Notes under the pieces: model-generated | Databases searched by the model: none | Told to the model about the DNA's origin: nothing | The model's input: only the letters and a program-made list of their open reading frames with translations | Position numbers and translations under genes: made by a program | Part shown: positions 6,097 through 13,141 of the stretch, in pieces | How positions within the stretch are numbered: the stretch's first letter is position 1 | Layout: the number at the start of each line of letters is the position of its first letter | Source of the DNA: an uncultured Candidatus Saccharibacteria bacterium | GTDB taxonomy: Bacteria; Patescibacteria; Saccharimonadia; Saccharimonadales; UBA6022 | Assembly (NCBI GenBank): GCA_946886125.1 | Contig: CAMPHY010000007.1 | Span: forward strand, 1-17,770 | Length of the DNA stretch: 17,770 nt | Reading direction: 5' to 3'

Positions 6097-6815
6097 TATT
6101 TTACTCCTGCGGCAAGCCCATCGATAATTGGTGCGCTCACTCGCTGGTCTTTATAAGCGCGCGGGAGCATTTGCTCAGGCTTCCAATTGGCAATAAGTTC
6201 ATTAAGATCTGAAGTATGCTGGTACTTCCCGCTCATACCATTTCGACCATCGCTGTAGTCGCCTTCGACCGGCCCTGTTTTATGAAAAATTAGCTGGCCG
6301 ACTCGTTCGCCGACGGGAAGAACAACCGATTCATGCATGTTGAGATTGTAGATTTCGAGCGTAATGCGATTAATGTAGCCTGGATCAACCCATCCAGCGT
6401 CAAAGCAAATTGCGACGCCGTTTCGCCCCCAACTACTGCGGCTGCGTACTTCACTGGCACCACCAGAGGCACGGATACCAACGAATTCATGGGTGTGGGC
6501 TAAAATGCGCTCACCAGGTCTAAGGACGATAATGGGGTGATCTTCAGGAATATTAGCAAACAGTTGATAGCCGTGTTTGTCGCACCATGCCTTATGAGGC
6601 ATGGCTTCAAGCGGGCCTTTAAAGTAACGATCGACATCTGATTTGTCGAACGGGTTGTAAACTTTCGCTTCCTCTTCAAATTCTTGTTTGTAAAAGTAAT
6701 GGCCCAATGTAAAGTCGAGACTCGCTTCACTTACATGGGATTCATTGTACGGTACGCTCACGATCGTACCGTCGGCAATCGCTGCTTTAATCTCGGTGTT
6801 GCTATAAACGCTCAT
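6096..6815 (-). CDS. dcd: dCTP deaminase (dUTPase-superfamily)
   Basis: Deaminates dCTP towards dUTP/dUMP, the source of dUMP for ThyA. 239 residues, about 45 longer than the usual 190. The catalytic core SRSSWGRNGV at about 125-134, DAGWVDPGYINRITLEIYN at 139-157 and VGERVGQLIF at 168-177 holds the Ser, Arg131, Ala140 and Glu154 expected from the E. coli enzyme. The extra length is an insertion at about 52-88 and a C-terminal tail after GKYQH at 196-200. Whether the enzyme also hydrolyses dUTP (bifunctional type) cannot be told by eye; no separate dUTPase gene is in the window. GAGAGGG precedes the ATG. It is first in the dcd-tmk operon, divergent from folA. Confidence 0.94.
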   Translation of the reverse strand: MSVYSNTEIKAAIADGTIVSVPYNESHVSEASLDFTLGHYFYKQEFEEEAKVYNPFDKSDVDRYFKGPLEAMPHKAWCDKHGYQLFANIPEDHPIIVLRPGERILAHTHEFVGIRASGGASEVRSRSSWGRNGVAICFDAGWVDPGYINRITLEIYNLNMHESVVLPVGERVGQLIFHKTGPVEGDYSDGRNGMSGKYQHTSDLNELIANWKPEQMLPRAYKDQRVSAPIIDGLAAGVK

Positions 6816-6840
6816 CTCATTTCCCTCTCTTTGCTATCGA

Positions 6841-6870
6841 TTGTAGCATGGTGTTTTTGTTTGTTACTAT
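6841..6870 (+). promoter_or_regulatory. folA promoter giving a leaderless mRNA
   Basis: TTGTAG (6841-6846), 18-nt spacer, TACTAT (6865-6870). The folA ATG starts 6 nt after the -10 box, so transcription is expected to begin at or next to the A of the ATG. No Shine-Dalgarno exists upstream. Confidence 0.65.
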
Positions 6871-6876
6871 AGAGCT

Positions 6877-7365
6877 ATGAAGTATATGATTGTAGCCTAT
6901 GATGAAAATCGGGTAATCGGTGGCAATAACGCCATTCCTTGGCAAGGGCTTGTGCCAGCTGATATGAAACACTTTCGCGAGCTGACTGCCGGTAATACGA
7001 TTATTATGGGGCGAAATACTTTTGATTCTATCGGGCGGCCGTTACCAAATCGCCAAAACATTGTTATTAGCCGTACCCAGCAGTCTATCGCCGGTGTCAC
7101 AGTTGTCTCAAGCTTGGCAGAGGCGTATGCTCTAGCTGAACGAAACATCTTTATTATTGGTGGCGCACAAATTTATCATTTGGCGCTTAAAGACGTCGAC
7201 ATACTTTACGCGACGGAAATACATACCGCCACACATGGTGATATTGTCTTCCCTGCGCTTGGTGATGACTGGCAGGAGACAACGCGTGAAGATCATATGG
7301 CTGATGAAAAGAACAAAGTGAACTATTCATTTGTGACGTATACTAGACGGCAATCGGTGCTTTAA
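6877..7365 (+). CDS. folA: Dihydrofolate reductase
   Basis: Reduces dihydrofolate with NADPH, regenerating the tetrahydrofolate oxidised by ThyA. 162 residues, the normal size. Visible motifs are the N-terminal [19 protein letters not shown] (residues 4-22), VPADMKHF with the substrate-binding Asp29, [20 protein letters not shown] at 42-61 (NADPH site), and FIIGGAQIY at 92-100. The start is fixed by the MKYMIVA alignment and by the promoter, which leaves no room for a leader. The 3' end overlaps the convergent thyA by 23 nt, so the two transcripts are complementary at their ends. Confidence 0.97.
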   Translation: MKYMIVAYDENRVIGGNNAIPWQGLVPADMKHFRELTAGNTIIMGRNTFDSIGRPLPNRQNIVISRTQQSIAGVTVVSSLAEAYALAERNIFIIGGAQIYHLALKDVDILYATEIHTATHGDIVFPALGDDWQETTREDHMADEKNKVNYSFVTYTRRQSVL

Positions 7366-8260
7366 TCGCTGGGTCAGGATCGTAGCCTTCGAGCGTGAAG
7401 TCGTCAATTGTGAAGTCAAAAATTGATGTGACCTCAGGGTTAAGCTTCATGGTTGGAAGCGGTTTTGGTGTGCGGGACAGTTGTAGCTCAACTTGCTCTT
7501 GGTGGTTGAGATAGATGTGGGTGTCGGCCAGTGTATGTACAAATTCACCAAGCTTTAGGCCAGTTACTTGAGCAATCATCATGGTTAGTAGGGCGTATGA
7601 GGCAATATTAAACGGTACGCCTAAAAAGGTGTCGGCACTTCGTTGGTAGAGCTGACAACTTAGTTTGCCGTCGGCCACATAAAACTGAAACAAACTATGG
7701 CATGGCGGCAAGCCACTTTTTGCCATTTCTTGAATGTCTGCGACGTTCCAGGCTGATACTATCATTCGCCGAGAGTCGGGACTTGTTTTGATTGTGTCGA
7801 TCACTTGTTGAATTTGATCGATTTCCCCGCCTTGACCATCAGGCCAATGTCGCCACTGATAGCCATAGACAGGCCCTAGTTCTCCGTACTGTTTTGCAAA
7901 TGCATGGTCAGTTTTAATCTTATTGGTAAATTCTGCCATCTTCTGCTTCCACTCGTCAGAGTTTGGAGCGGGCAGTGTCTGATTGGTCGCCTGTAAGTAC
8001 GCCTTAAACGGCCAGTCTGTCCAAATGTGAACATCATTTTTGACTAAGTATTCAATGTTGCTGTCGCCTTGCAAGAACCATAGTAGCTCATGGATAATGC
8101 CGCGCATAAATACTTTTTTAGTCGTGACGAGCGGAAAGCCCTCGTTTAAGTCAAACCGCAGTTGACGGCCAAACACACTTTTTGTGCCCGTCCCTGTACG
8201 ATCGGTTTTAACTGTTCCGTTAGTCGTAATATCTTTCAATAAATCCAAATATTGTTTCAC
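7343..8260 (-). CDS. thyA: Thymidylate synthase (ThyA type)
   Basis: Methylates dUMP to dTMP using methylene-tetrahydrofolate. 305 residues from GTG 8260-8258, with GGGGAGG 7 nt upstream. Motifs: DRTGTGT at 20-26 (phosphate-binding Arg21), WRHWPDG at 136-142, [12 protein letters not shown] at 161-172, the catalytic Cys187 in [31 protein letters not shown] at 205-223 (Asn218) and [11 protein letters not shown] at 246-256. It has the about 50-residue insertion at 85-130 found in the longer (Lactobacillus-type) enzymes. With folA, tmk, dcd and tdk it completes dTMP supply. The region 8261-8384 upstream holds no gene; no clear thyA promoter is seen apart from a weak TAATAC near 8310. Confidence 0.98.
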   Translation of the reverse strand: MKQYLDLLKDITTNGTVKTDRTGTGTKSVFGRQLRFDLNEGFPLVTTKKVFMRGIIHELLWFLQGDSNIEYLVKNDVHIWTDWPFKAYLQATNQTLPAPNSDEWKQKMAEFTNKIKTDHAFAKQYGELGPVYGYQWRHWPDGQGGEIDQIQQVIDTIKTSPDSRRMIVSAWNVADIQEMAKSGLPPCHSLFQFYVADGKLSCQLYQRSADTFLGVPFNIASYALLTMMIAQVTGLKLGEFVHTLADTHIYLNHQEQVELQLSRTPKPLPTMKLNPEVTSIFDFTIDDFTLEGYDPDPAIKAPIAV

Positions 8261-8369
8261 GATACACCTCCCCAGGTTTCTGTGTTTATTTTGGTTATTT
8301 GTAGTTTTAGTATTACACAGCCCCTCTTTTTTTTAAAGCGGTCTTTTATTTTAAAGCACGAGGAGTATA

Positions 8370-8411
8370 ATGACAGTAGATATATTGAAAAATATGCAGG
8401 TTATGATATAA
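8370..8411 (+). CDS. Possible 13-residue leader ORF (MTVDILKNMQVMI)
   Basis: ATG 8370 to TAA 8409-8411, preceded by GAGGAG at a 4-nt spacing. It lies across a TATAAT (8366-8371) and the proposed promoter of the 202-residue gene. It may be chance; low confidence. Confidence 0.15.
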   Translation: MTVDILKNMQVMI

Positions 8412-8412
8412 A
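8385..8412 (+). promoter_or_regulatory. Probable promoter of the 202-residue unknown gene
   Basis: TTGAAA (8385-8390), 16-nt spacer, TATAAA (8407-8412). The start would be near 8419, just ahead of the Shine-Dalgarno GAGG (8425-8428). An alternative -10, TATAAT at 8366-8371, lacks a good -35 box. Confidence 0.5.
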
Positions 8413-8434
8413 AACGGACAAAACGAGGTAGTGT

Positions 8435-9043
8435 ATGTCGATTAATGTAGAATATGGCTTTACTTTTGATGAATTTGAAACATCATATGAAGACACTCTC
8501 GAGCAAAAATGTTTTTCACTTGTCAACGAACTATCTCCGGATGAAGCGCAGCTGCTTCGAAAAATAAGCGCTGATTTTACTATTGCCTCGGCGAGTGTTC
8601 CCGCTGAATCACCTACCTATTCTCATCTTATGCAACGAGCTGCGATGGGTTTTCCTTTTGTCGATGAAGCGACGCCGCTCGATAGTATTGCACGCTTCAG
8701 GACGGCAACGCCCGAGGCAGTGTTAATGGTCAATGATGTGGCTGTTGATACGACAATGCTAGAAAACATATGGTTGTATATTGATATGCCAGATGAAGAA
8801 TTGCCATTTTCGTACGACCAGCATACTGGTGCTATGGGTGATAGCGAGGTATATGAGATACCCGTAGTTAAGGCTCCTGTTGTAGCTGAAGCGGCCAGGC
8901 AATCTTTTGTGCCAGTTGCAGAAACTGCTCGCGGGTATGAAAAAGACATGGCAAAAGTGAGGCGTTTTGTCACAAGAGTTGGCAGCATTGCCTTGCGCCT
9001 CCCCGGGGTAACAAAACTGGCACACGAAAAAACCGCTTCATAA
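8435..9043 (+). CDS. Unknown acidic protein, 202 residues
   Basis: ATG 8435 follows ACGAGG at a suitable spacing. The N-terminal two thirds are acidic (FDEFETSYEDTLEQK near 10-24; IDMPDEELPFSYD near 116-128) with short helices and no membrane segment. Residues 142-162 are Val/Ala/Pro-rich and linker-like. The last 40 residues are basic and helical (YEKDMAKVRRFVTRVGSIALRL style), which could bind a nucleic acid or membrane surface; this is inference. I recognise no family. The stop codon lies in the loop of a bidirectional terminator shared with the convergent rplA. Confidence 0.8.
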   Translation: MSINVEYGFTFDEFETSYEDTLEQKCFSLVNELSPDEAQLLRKISADFTIASASVPAESPTYSHLMQRAAMGFPFVDEATPLDSIARFRTATPEAVLMVNDVAVDTTMLENIWLYIDMPDEELPFSYDQHTGAMGDSEVYEIPVVKAPVVAEAARQSFVPVAETARGYEKDMAKVRRFVTRVGSIALRLPGVTKLAHEKTAS

Positions 9044-9060
9044 CGAAGCGGTTTTTCTTT
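9028..9060. terminator. Bidirectional terminator between the 202-residue gene and rplA
   Basis: AAAAACCGCTTC (9028-9039), loop ATAAC, GAAGCGGTTTTT (9045-9056). The plus-strand RNA has a T-rich tail (GGTTTTTCTTTT); the minus-strand RNA ends CGGTTTTTTCG. The TAA stop of the plus-strand gene (9041-9043) is in the loop. Confidence 0.93.
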
Positions 9061-9075
9061 TATAGCAGTTGCTAT

Positions 9076-10068
9076 CTAGCGAACAACGTTTTCAACTTTA
9101 ATACCAGGACCTTGAGTGGTGCTGATTGAAGTTGAGAAGACATAGGCACCTTTTAGGCTCGAAGGCTTTTGGCTTTGCAAACTGTCAAAGAAGCTTTTAG
9201 CGTTTTCTTCAAGTTTCTCTGCGCCAAATGATACTTTTCCGATAGCAAGGTGAACGATTGCCTGTTTGTCGACGCGGTATTCAACCTTACCAGCTTTCGC
9301 TTCGGTAACAGCTTTTGCAACGTCAGTTGCAACCGTACCACTCTTAGGGTTTGGCATTAAACCACGTGGTCCAAGCAGACGAGCGAACTTACCAAGTTTT
9401 GGCATGTATTGTGGGGTTGCAACGAGGATATCGAAGTTCAGATCTTCTTTTTCAAGTTGTTTTAAGAACTCTTCGTCGCCGACAACATCTGCACCAGCTG
9501 CTTTGGCATTTGCATGCTCAGATTCTGGGGCAAATACAGCTACGCGAACCGTTTTACCAGTACCATTTGGTAGGCTAACCGTTGCACGAATATTTTGATC
9601 AGCTTGACGAGGATCAACACCCATGCGAACGTGGACCTCAACGGAAGCATCGAACTTTGAAGGATTCGTTTTGGTTGCAAGCGTCAGAGCTTCTGAGAGA
9701 GTATATACCTTACCTACCTCAAGCTGCTTTGCCACTTCTTGGTAGTTTTTGCCACGTCGTTCAAGGAGTGGTCGCGTGACAGGGCGTGGGCCTTTTTTGC
9801 TACCAGCTTCAGCGTCGTCGCTTTGAGGCGTTGTGTCGCCTGCTTCTTTACGAGCTTCTTTCTCAGCTTTTGCTTCGGCTTCGGCAAGTGCCTTTTCACT
9901 ACGCTTGCCTGCTTTTGCAGTCGCTTTTTCTTCTTGAACGATTTCTGCTTCAGCTTCTGAAGCTCCGGCGGTCGCAATTGCTGCTTCGATTTCAGCAATG
10001 GTATTTTTTTCGCTCAATTTTAGACCAAGATTCTTGGCTTCTTCAAGCAGATCGGCTTTCTTTGCCAT
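9076..10068 (-). CDS. rplA: 50S ribosomal protein L1 with N-terminal SAP-like, charged extension
   Basis: 330 residues from ATG 10068-10066 (MAKKADLLEE), against about 230 for ordinary L1. The L1 core begins near residue 100. It contains KFDASVEVHVRMGVDPRQAD, NIRATVSLPNGTGKTVRVAVF, and LLGPRGLMPNPKSGTV with the conserved GPRGLMP motif. L1 binds the mobile 23S stalk at the tRNA exit site. The extra part has a helix-turn-helix-like segment at 5-33 (DLLEEAKNLGLKLSEKNTI), similar in pattern to SAP/Rho_N domains, then an Ala/Glu/Lys-rich stretch to about 92. AAAGGG lies 10 nt before the ATG. The gene stands alone, not behind rplK as usual. Core identity is certain; the SAP assignment is inference. 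Confidence 0.96.
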   Translation of the reverse strand: MAKKADLLEEAKNLGLKLSEKNTIAEIEAAIATAGASEAEAEIVQEEKATAKAGKRSEKALAEAEAKAEKEARKEAGDTTPQSDDAEAGSKKGPRPVTRPLLERRGKNYQEVAKQLEVGKVYTLSEALTLATKTNPSKFDASVEVHVRMGVDPRQADQNIRATVSLPNGTGKTVRVAVFAPESEHANAKAAGADVVGDEEFLKQLEKEDLNFDILVATPQYMPKLGKFARLLGPRGLMPNPKSGTVATDVAKAVTEAKAGKVEYRVDKQAIVHLAIGKVSFGAEKLEENAKSFFDSLQSQKPSSLKGAYVFSTSISTTQGPGIKVENVVR

Positions 10069-10102
10069 GTAGGTAAAACCCTTTCTGTGGTGCAAACGGC
10101 TT

Positions 10103-10142
10103 TTATAGCCTCCCAACATTGATTGTTATAGGGGTAATTGTA
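10103..10142 (-). promoter_or_regulatory. rplA leader with small hairpin and weak promoter
   Basis: A TACAAT -10 candidate at 10142-10137 has only a poor -35 match (TGTACT, 17 nt upstream). The leader contains GGCT-ATAAA-AGCC, a 4-bp hairpin, within TTGGGAGGCTATAA (10116-10103). A 13-of-14 match to that motif occurs ahead of secE. The role is unknown. Confidence 0.35.
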
Positions 10143-10167
10143 GCACATTGCCATAAATAAGTACAGC

Positions 10168-10196
10168 TTGCAGAGATTTGTAAAACCTATTATAGT
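10168..10196 (+). promoter_or_regulatory. Promoter of the membrane-associated 221-residue gene
   Basis: TTGCAG (10168-10173), 17-nt spacer, TATAGT (10191-10196). The predicted start near 10203 leaves a 44-nt leader holding AAGGAGG at 10231-10237, 9 nt before ATG 10247. It is divergent from rplA. Confidence 0.75.
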
Positions 10197-10246
10197 AACA
10201 AGCAATTTTAGAGCCAACTGTCTATGAAAAAAGGAGGTGCTCTAGG

Positions 10247-10912
10247 ATGGAACCTTACCGACCATGGAGATTTTTGGTATCAGGTGACGGGCTCAACCCG
10301 AGCACTGTTAACTGGCGCACACCGCTTCGTGTACTTCTCGGAATGTATGGCATAACAGTGTTTTTTCAGCTGTGGCAGTCATATTCAATTCTGTCGCTCA
10401 TGAATGCCGTCGCGCTATTGATAGGTGCTTTCATGTTTGGGAAACCAGCTTTGCTTGGTGTTCGTCGCTGGCTGATTGAAATCTGTAGCGCACTTACTCC
10501 TGGGCACGATCTGCGTCGCCGGGTGGAATTGCGCCTTGCGGCACTTACTGAAGAAAAGTTCGATTACCAGGCGAGCGATCTTGCTTCGGCACATGGATGT
10601 TTGGAAGTGAGCGTAGAAGAATCTCGACAAGGTGGCGTCCAGTACTTTGTTGAATTCTACGATCATGTATTCACGGGCAACGACGAGTCTGGTCGTCGTC
10701 AATATGAGATTCATGAATCAGGCTACCTCATAGCGCCTGGCGCCCTGAGGATGACGCGGCATATTCAAGCGAGCGATATTCGCGAAGGTGGTCGATTGAT
10801 TCTACCAGTTCATCGCTACGAAATAACCTGCTTCTCCTCTCGCTTGAGGGAGGATCTAGCGTTCATACTGTACGCCCTTGATTCTTGGCCAGGTAACCAA
10901 AAAGTGTCGTAA
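10247..10912 (+). CDS. Unknown protein with two N-terminal membrane segments, 221 residues
   Basis: ATG 10247 has a strong AAGGAGG. After a short polar start (MEPYRPWRFLVSGDG), two hydrophobic segments at about 27-44 and 48-66 form a probable hairpin in the membrane. The positively charged GVRRW that follows suggests the rest faces the cytoplasm. The soluble part (about 85-221) starts with a basic helix (RRRVELRLAAL) and then looks beta-rich (CLEVSVEESRQGGVQYFVEFYDHVF). I recognise no family. It is inserted between rplK and rplA, which are adjacent in most bacteria, on the opposite strand, with its own promoter, and it ends at overlapping convergent terminators shared with rplK. Confidence 0.85.
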   Translation: MEPYRPWRFLVSGDGLNPSTVNWRTPLRVLLGMYGITVFFQLWQSYSILSLMNAVALLIGAFMFGKPALLGVRRWLIEICSALTPGHDLRRRVELRLAALTEEKFDYQASDLASAHGCLEVSVEESRQGGVQYFVEFYDHVFTGNDESGRRQYEIHESGYLIAPGALRMTRHIQASDIREGGRLILPVHRYEITCFSSRLREDLAFILYALDSWPGNQKVS

Positions 10913-10924
10913 AACGTTCTTCTC

Positions 10925-10978
10925 GCCCGCCTTGATAAAAAAAACAGAGCCCGCTCTTTTATCAAGGCGGGCTCTGTT
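10925..10978. terminator. Overlapping convergent terminators (membrane-protein gene / rplK)
   Basis: Two interlocked inverted repeats are present. GCCCGCCTTGATAAAA (10925-10940) pairs with 10957-10972 as a perfect 16-bp stem. AACAGAGCCCGC (10943-10954) pairs with GCGGGCTCTGTT (10967-10978) as a 12-bp stem. On the minus strand the second hairpin is followed by a run of eight T, a textbook terminator for rplK. On the plus strand the 16-bp stem is the likelier end structure for the upstream gene. The two cannot form together. Confidence 0.88.
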
Positions 10979-10992
10979 AATTTGGAGAAAGA

Positions 10993-11418
10993 CTAACCTT
11001 CTACTTCAACTCCCATTGAGCGAGCTGAACCAGCAATAATCTTGACACGGCCATCCATGTCGATAGCATTAAGCTGATCTTTTTTGGCTTCGGCAATTAC
11101 TTCGAGCTGTGCACGAGTAATTTTACCTACTTTTTCAGAATGCGGTTTGCCGCTTCCCTTTTTGATACCAATTGCTTCACGGATCATGTCATCAACTGGC
11201 TGACCAAGTGACTTCCATGCAAAGGTGCGATCATCAAAGACTTGCATGTGTACAATCACATCCTTGCCCATGTCAGCTTTTGTTGCGTCGTTGAATGGAT
11301 TAATGAAATCCATCATATTGAGACCCCATTGACCAAGTGTTGATCCAACAGGAGGACCTGCTGTCGCACGACCAGCTGGGATACGTAGTTTTAGATTTCC
11401 AATTACTTTTTTAGCCAT
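10993..11418 (-). CDS. rplK: 50S ribosomal protein L11
   Basis: 141 residues, the normal length, with AAGGA before the ATG. The N-terminal domain (MAKKVIGNLKLRIPAG, then PPVGSTLGQWGLNMMDF) and the RNA-binding C-terminal domain (GIKKGSGKPHSEKVGKITRAQ, then GSARSMGVEVEG) are clear. L11 forms the base of the GTPase-associated centre with 23S H43-H44. Differences from E. coli L11 at equal numbering are Pro20 to Ala and Pro26 to Ser; Pro22 and Pro23 are kept. The usual TKTPPA linker segment is replaced by SLGQPVDD. It is alone in its transcript, with its own promoter, leader hairpin and terminator, rather than between nusG and rplA. Confidence 0.97.
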   Translation of the reverse strand: MAKKVIGNLKLRIPAGRATAGPPVGSTLGQWGLNMMDFINPFNDATKADMGKDVIVHMQVFDDRTFAWKSLGQPVDDMIREAIGIKKGSGKPHSEKVGKITRAQLEVIAEAKKDQLNAIDMDGRVKIIAGSARSMGVEVEG

Positions 11419-11431
11419 AATTTTTCCTTGT

Positions 11432-11460
11432 ACTAAATATTATTTGAAGCGATATTTAGT
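11432..11460 (-). promoter_or_regulatory. AU-rich hairpin in the rplK leader
   Basis: ACTAAATAT (11460-11452) and ATATTTAGT (11440-11432) form a perfect 9-bp stem with an 11-nt loop. It ends directly before the AAGGA Shine-Dalgarno. It may affect access to the start or mRNA stability; no protein-binding motif is recognised. Confidence 0.55.
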
Positions 11461-11473
11461 GCGTAACTGCTTT

Positions 11474-11502
11474 ATTATACGCAAATCAGCTTAGTTATTC
11501 AA
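11474..11502 (-). promoter_or_regulatory. Promoter of rplK
   Basis: TTGAAT (11502-11497), 17-nt spacer, TATAAT (11479-11474) on the minus strand. The -35 box lies inside the last codons of the upstream gene. The expected leader is about 50 nt. Confidence 0.85.
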
Positions 11503-12150
11503 GAGGCGGGCCAGCCCGGCTATTTCTTTTTCAATCTCAGATTCCATATCGCTATCTCCTCCAGCTACCTTAAGGTATCCTCTAACGAGGGGTGTTTTTA
11601 AGAACGTGAAAAGTGATGCGTGCTGCCGAAGGACACTGCGCATCGTTTGATCGTATAATTGTGCTTGCTCGGCGTCGTAGAAGGCGTACGCCAAAGCCCT
11701 TCCTTGTGGTTCATCAATTGATGCGGCACGCTGGCGAATCCAATCGGAAACTGATGTCGCCGTGTCTAACTCGGGTTCACGTAGCCCTAGTTGAGAGGCT
11801 GTATGTGAAAAAGCAACTGCGTTGGCTCGTTGATATGGATTGGCGTCGTCAGCGAGCGTACAGAAGGCTTCGAGCGCACCAAGTAACGACGGGCCAGTGA
11901 GTACCGTGTAATCGCCGCGCTCATACTGAGTTTGGTGGTCGTTATTAATGTTCAGAGTAATAAACGCTTCATCTGCACTATGTGACTCACCGTGCGCTAC
12001 CGGAATATGGTGTTCGGCTGGGTTGAGGATATTCGTCTCTATCTTCATAATGAGTAGTACCGGATGACCTGGTTCATTAAGACGGTGTTCAAGCTCAAAT
12101 TCATCGGGTAGTTGAATATGATTTGGGTTTAAAGGATTTATACGTTCCAT
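11491..12150 (-). CDS. Unknown soluble protein, 219 residues
   Basis: The start is taken as ATG 12150-12148 (MERINPLNPN); an in-frame Met six codons upstream falls on the -10 box, so it is excluded. The N-terminal half (to about 85) has beta-type patterns (HPVLLIMKIETNIL, AFITLNINND). The C-terminal half is helical (SLLGALEAFCTLADDA, then a Gln/Ala-rich helix near 150-175), ending in an acidic helix (DMESEIEKEIAGLARLL). There is no membrane segment. I recognise no family. It sits between nusG and rplK on the same strand but has its own promoter, and it is followed closely by the rplK promoter, so it is a separate unit rather than a member of the ribosomal operon. Confidence 0.83.
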   Translation of the reverse strand: MERINPLNPNHIQLPDEFELEHRLNEPGHPVLLIMKIETNILNPAEHHIPVAHGESHSADEAFITLNINNDHQTQYERGDYTVLTGPSLLGALEAFCTLADDANPYQRANAVAFSHTASQLGLREPELDTATSVSDWIRQRAASIDEPQGRALAYAFYDAEQAQLYDQTMRSVLRQHASLFTFLKTPLVRGYLKVAGGDSDMESEIEKEIAGLARLLNN

Positions 12151-12159
12151 GGAGGGTAT

Positions 12160-12188
12160 ATTATACAACTTTTAGTTATTAAACGCAA
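12160..12188 (-). promoter_or_regulatory. Leaderless promoter of the 219-residue gene
   Basis: TTGCGT (12188-12183), 17-nt spacer, TATAAT (12165-12160). The ATG is 9 nt beyond the -10 box, leaving at most a 2-3 nt leader. The -35 box lies in the tail of the nusG terminator. Confidence 0.7.
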
Positions 12189-12220
12189 TCAAATAGCGCT
12201 TCATTTCAGAAGCGCTATTT
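12181..12220 (-). terminator. Terminator of secE-nusG
   Basis: AAATAGCGCTTC (12220-12209) and GAAGCGCTATTT (12202-12191) form a perfect 12-bp stem with a 6-nt loop, 24 nt after the nusG stop. The U tract is modest (TTTGATTGCGTTT). Confidence 0.8.
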
Positions 12221-12244
12221 TGTACGACGATACGTAGATCGGGA

Positions 12245-12790
12245 CTATACCTTTGTGACTTGAAGTGCGTCAAGTTCTACAGGTGTATCGCGACCAAACA
12301 TACTGACCATGACCTTAAGCTTGCCCTTTTGAGCATCGATTTCAGAAACAGCACCGTCAAAGCCTTTGAATGGACCGTCGGTTATAGAAACCACTTCTCC
12401 CTCACTAAAGTCGATATGGTGCTTAGGATCATCTACGCCCATGCGCTTCTTGATCTTGGTAATTTCACTTTCAAACACGGGGGTCGGAGTCGTATCAGCT
12501 CCTACGAAGCCAGTAACGCCTGGGGTATTACGGACGATATACCATGTTTCATCGGTAAGTTTCATCTCAACTAGTGCGTAACCTTGGAAGATTTTTTTCT
12601 CAACTACTTTACGCTTACCGTTTTTAATTTCAATTTGCTTCTCTTTCGGTACCATGACATCGAAAATTTTGTCAGCCATATCAACGGCGTTGATGCGCTG
12701 ACGAATGCTGTCAGCTACCTTATCCTCATATCCGCTATACGTATGAATGGCGTACCATTGACGGGTACTATCGTAACGATTTTTTGACAT
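12245..12790 (-). CDS. nusG: Transcription termination/antitermination protein NusG
   Basis: 181 residues, the standard length. The NGN domain holds QWYAIHTYSGYEDKVADSI (residues 11-29), VMVPKEKQIEIK and IFQGYALVEMKLTDETWYIVRNTPGVTGFVG. The KOW domain follows at about 128-181 (EGEVVSITDGPFKGFDGAV). NusG binds RNA polymerase beta-prime, modulates pausing and termination, and links to ribosomal S10. The ATG is 3 nt after the secE stop with AGGATAAT overlapping that stop, so the two are coupled. The normal next gene, rplK, is displaced by a terminator and an unknown gene. Confidence 0.98.
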   Translation of the reverse strand: MSKNRYDSTRQWYAIHTYSGYEDKVADSIRQRINAVDMADKIFDVMVPKEKQIEIKNGKRKVVEKKIFQGYALVEMKLTDETWYIVRNTPGVTGFVGADTTPTPVFESEITKIKKRMGVDDPKHHIDFSEGEVVSITDGPFKGFDGAVSEIDAQKGKLKVMVSMFGRDTPVELDALQVTKV

Positions 12791-12793
12791 ATA

Positions 12794-13141
12794 TTATCCT
12801 AAGATCCTTTCAAATAATGCTTTAAAGCCTGCGTCGAGTATGACGACAAGTACGACGAAAAATAATGTGAACAATAATACTGCAGCTGTTAGTTCCCAAG
12901 TCGCTTTGCGAGTTGGCCAACGAACTTGTTTTAGTTCTATCCAAGCACCCTTGAAATAACGTCCAAGAGCGACAAAAATATTTACACGTTCTGATTTGGT
13001 TTTATTTTTTGCTGGTGCGGCGACGACAGTTGGTGCTGCTTTTTTATCTGCCGGGCTTTTTTTGGTAGACGCTTTGGCGTCACTTGCCTTGATGCGTGTC
13101 ACCTTTGTTGAGGTGGATGACGGTTTTTTAGTATTTGCCAC
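12794..13141 (-). CDS. secE: Preprotein translocase subunit SecE
   Basis: 115 residues from GTG 13141-13139 (start VANTKKPSST read as Met). A GTG 13 codons upstream is in frame but lies in the leader hairpin. A long Lys/Ser/Thr/Ala-rich N-terminal part (to about 65) precedes the conserved amphipathic helix (GRYFKGAWIELKQVRWPTRKATWE) and one membrane segment (LTAAVLLFTLFFVVLVVILDA). SecE clamps SecY in the translocon. The single-membrane-helix form is typical outside Proteobacteria; the charged extension is longer than usual. It is cotranscribed with nusG. GGGAG lies 12 nt before the GTG, a loose ribosome-binding site. Confidence 0.93.
   Translation of the reverse strand: MANTKKPSSTSTKVTRIKASDAKASTKKSPADKKAAPTVVAAPAKNKTKSERVNIFVALGRYFKGAWIELKQVRWPTRKATWELTAAVLLFTLFFVVLVVILDAGFKALFERILG

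Noticed and set aside
9739..10076. Long open frames on the plus strand opposite the start of rplA
   Set aside because: They are the complement of the Ala/Glu/Lys-rich L1 extension; composition bias keeps stops rare. No ribosome-binding site or promoter fits.
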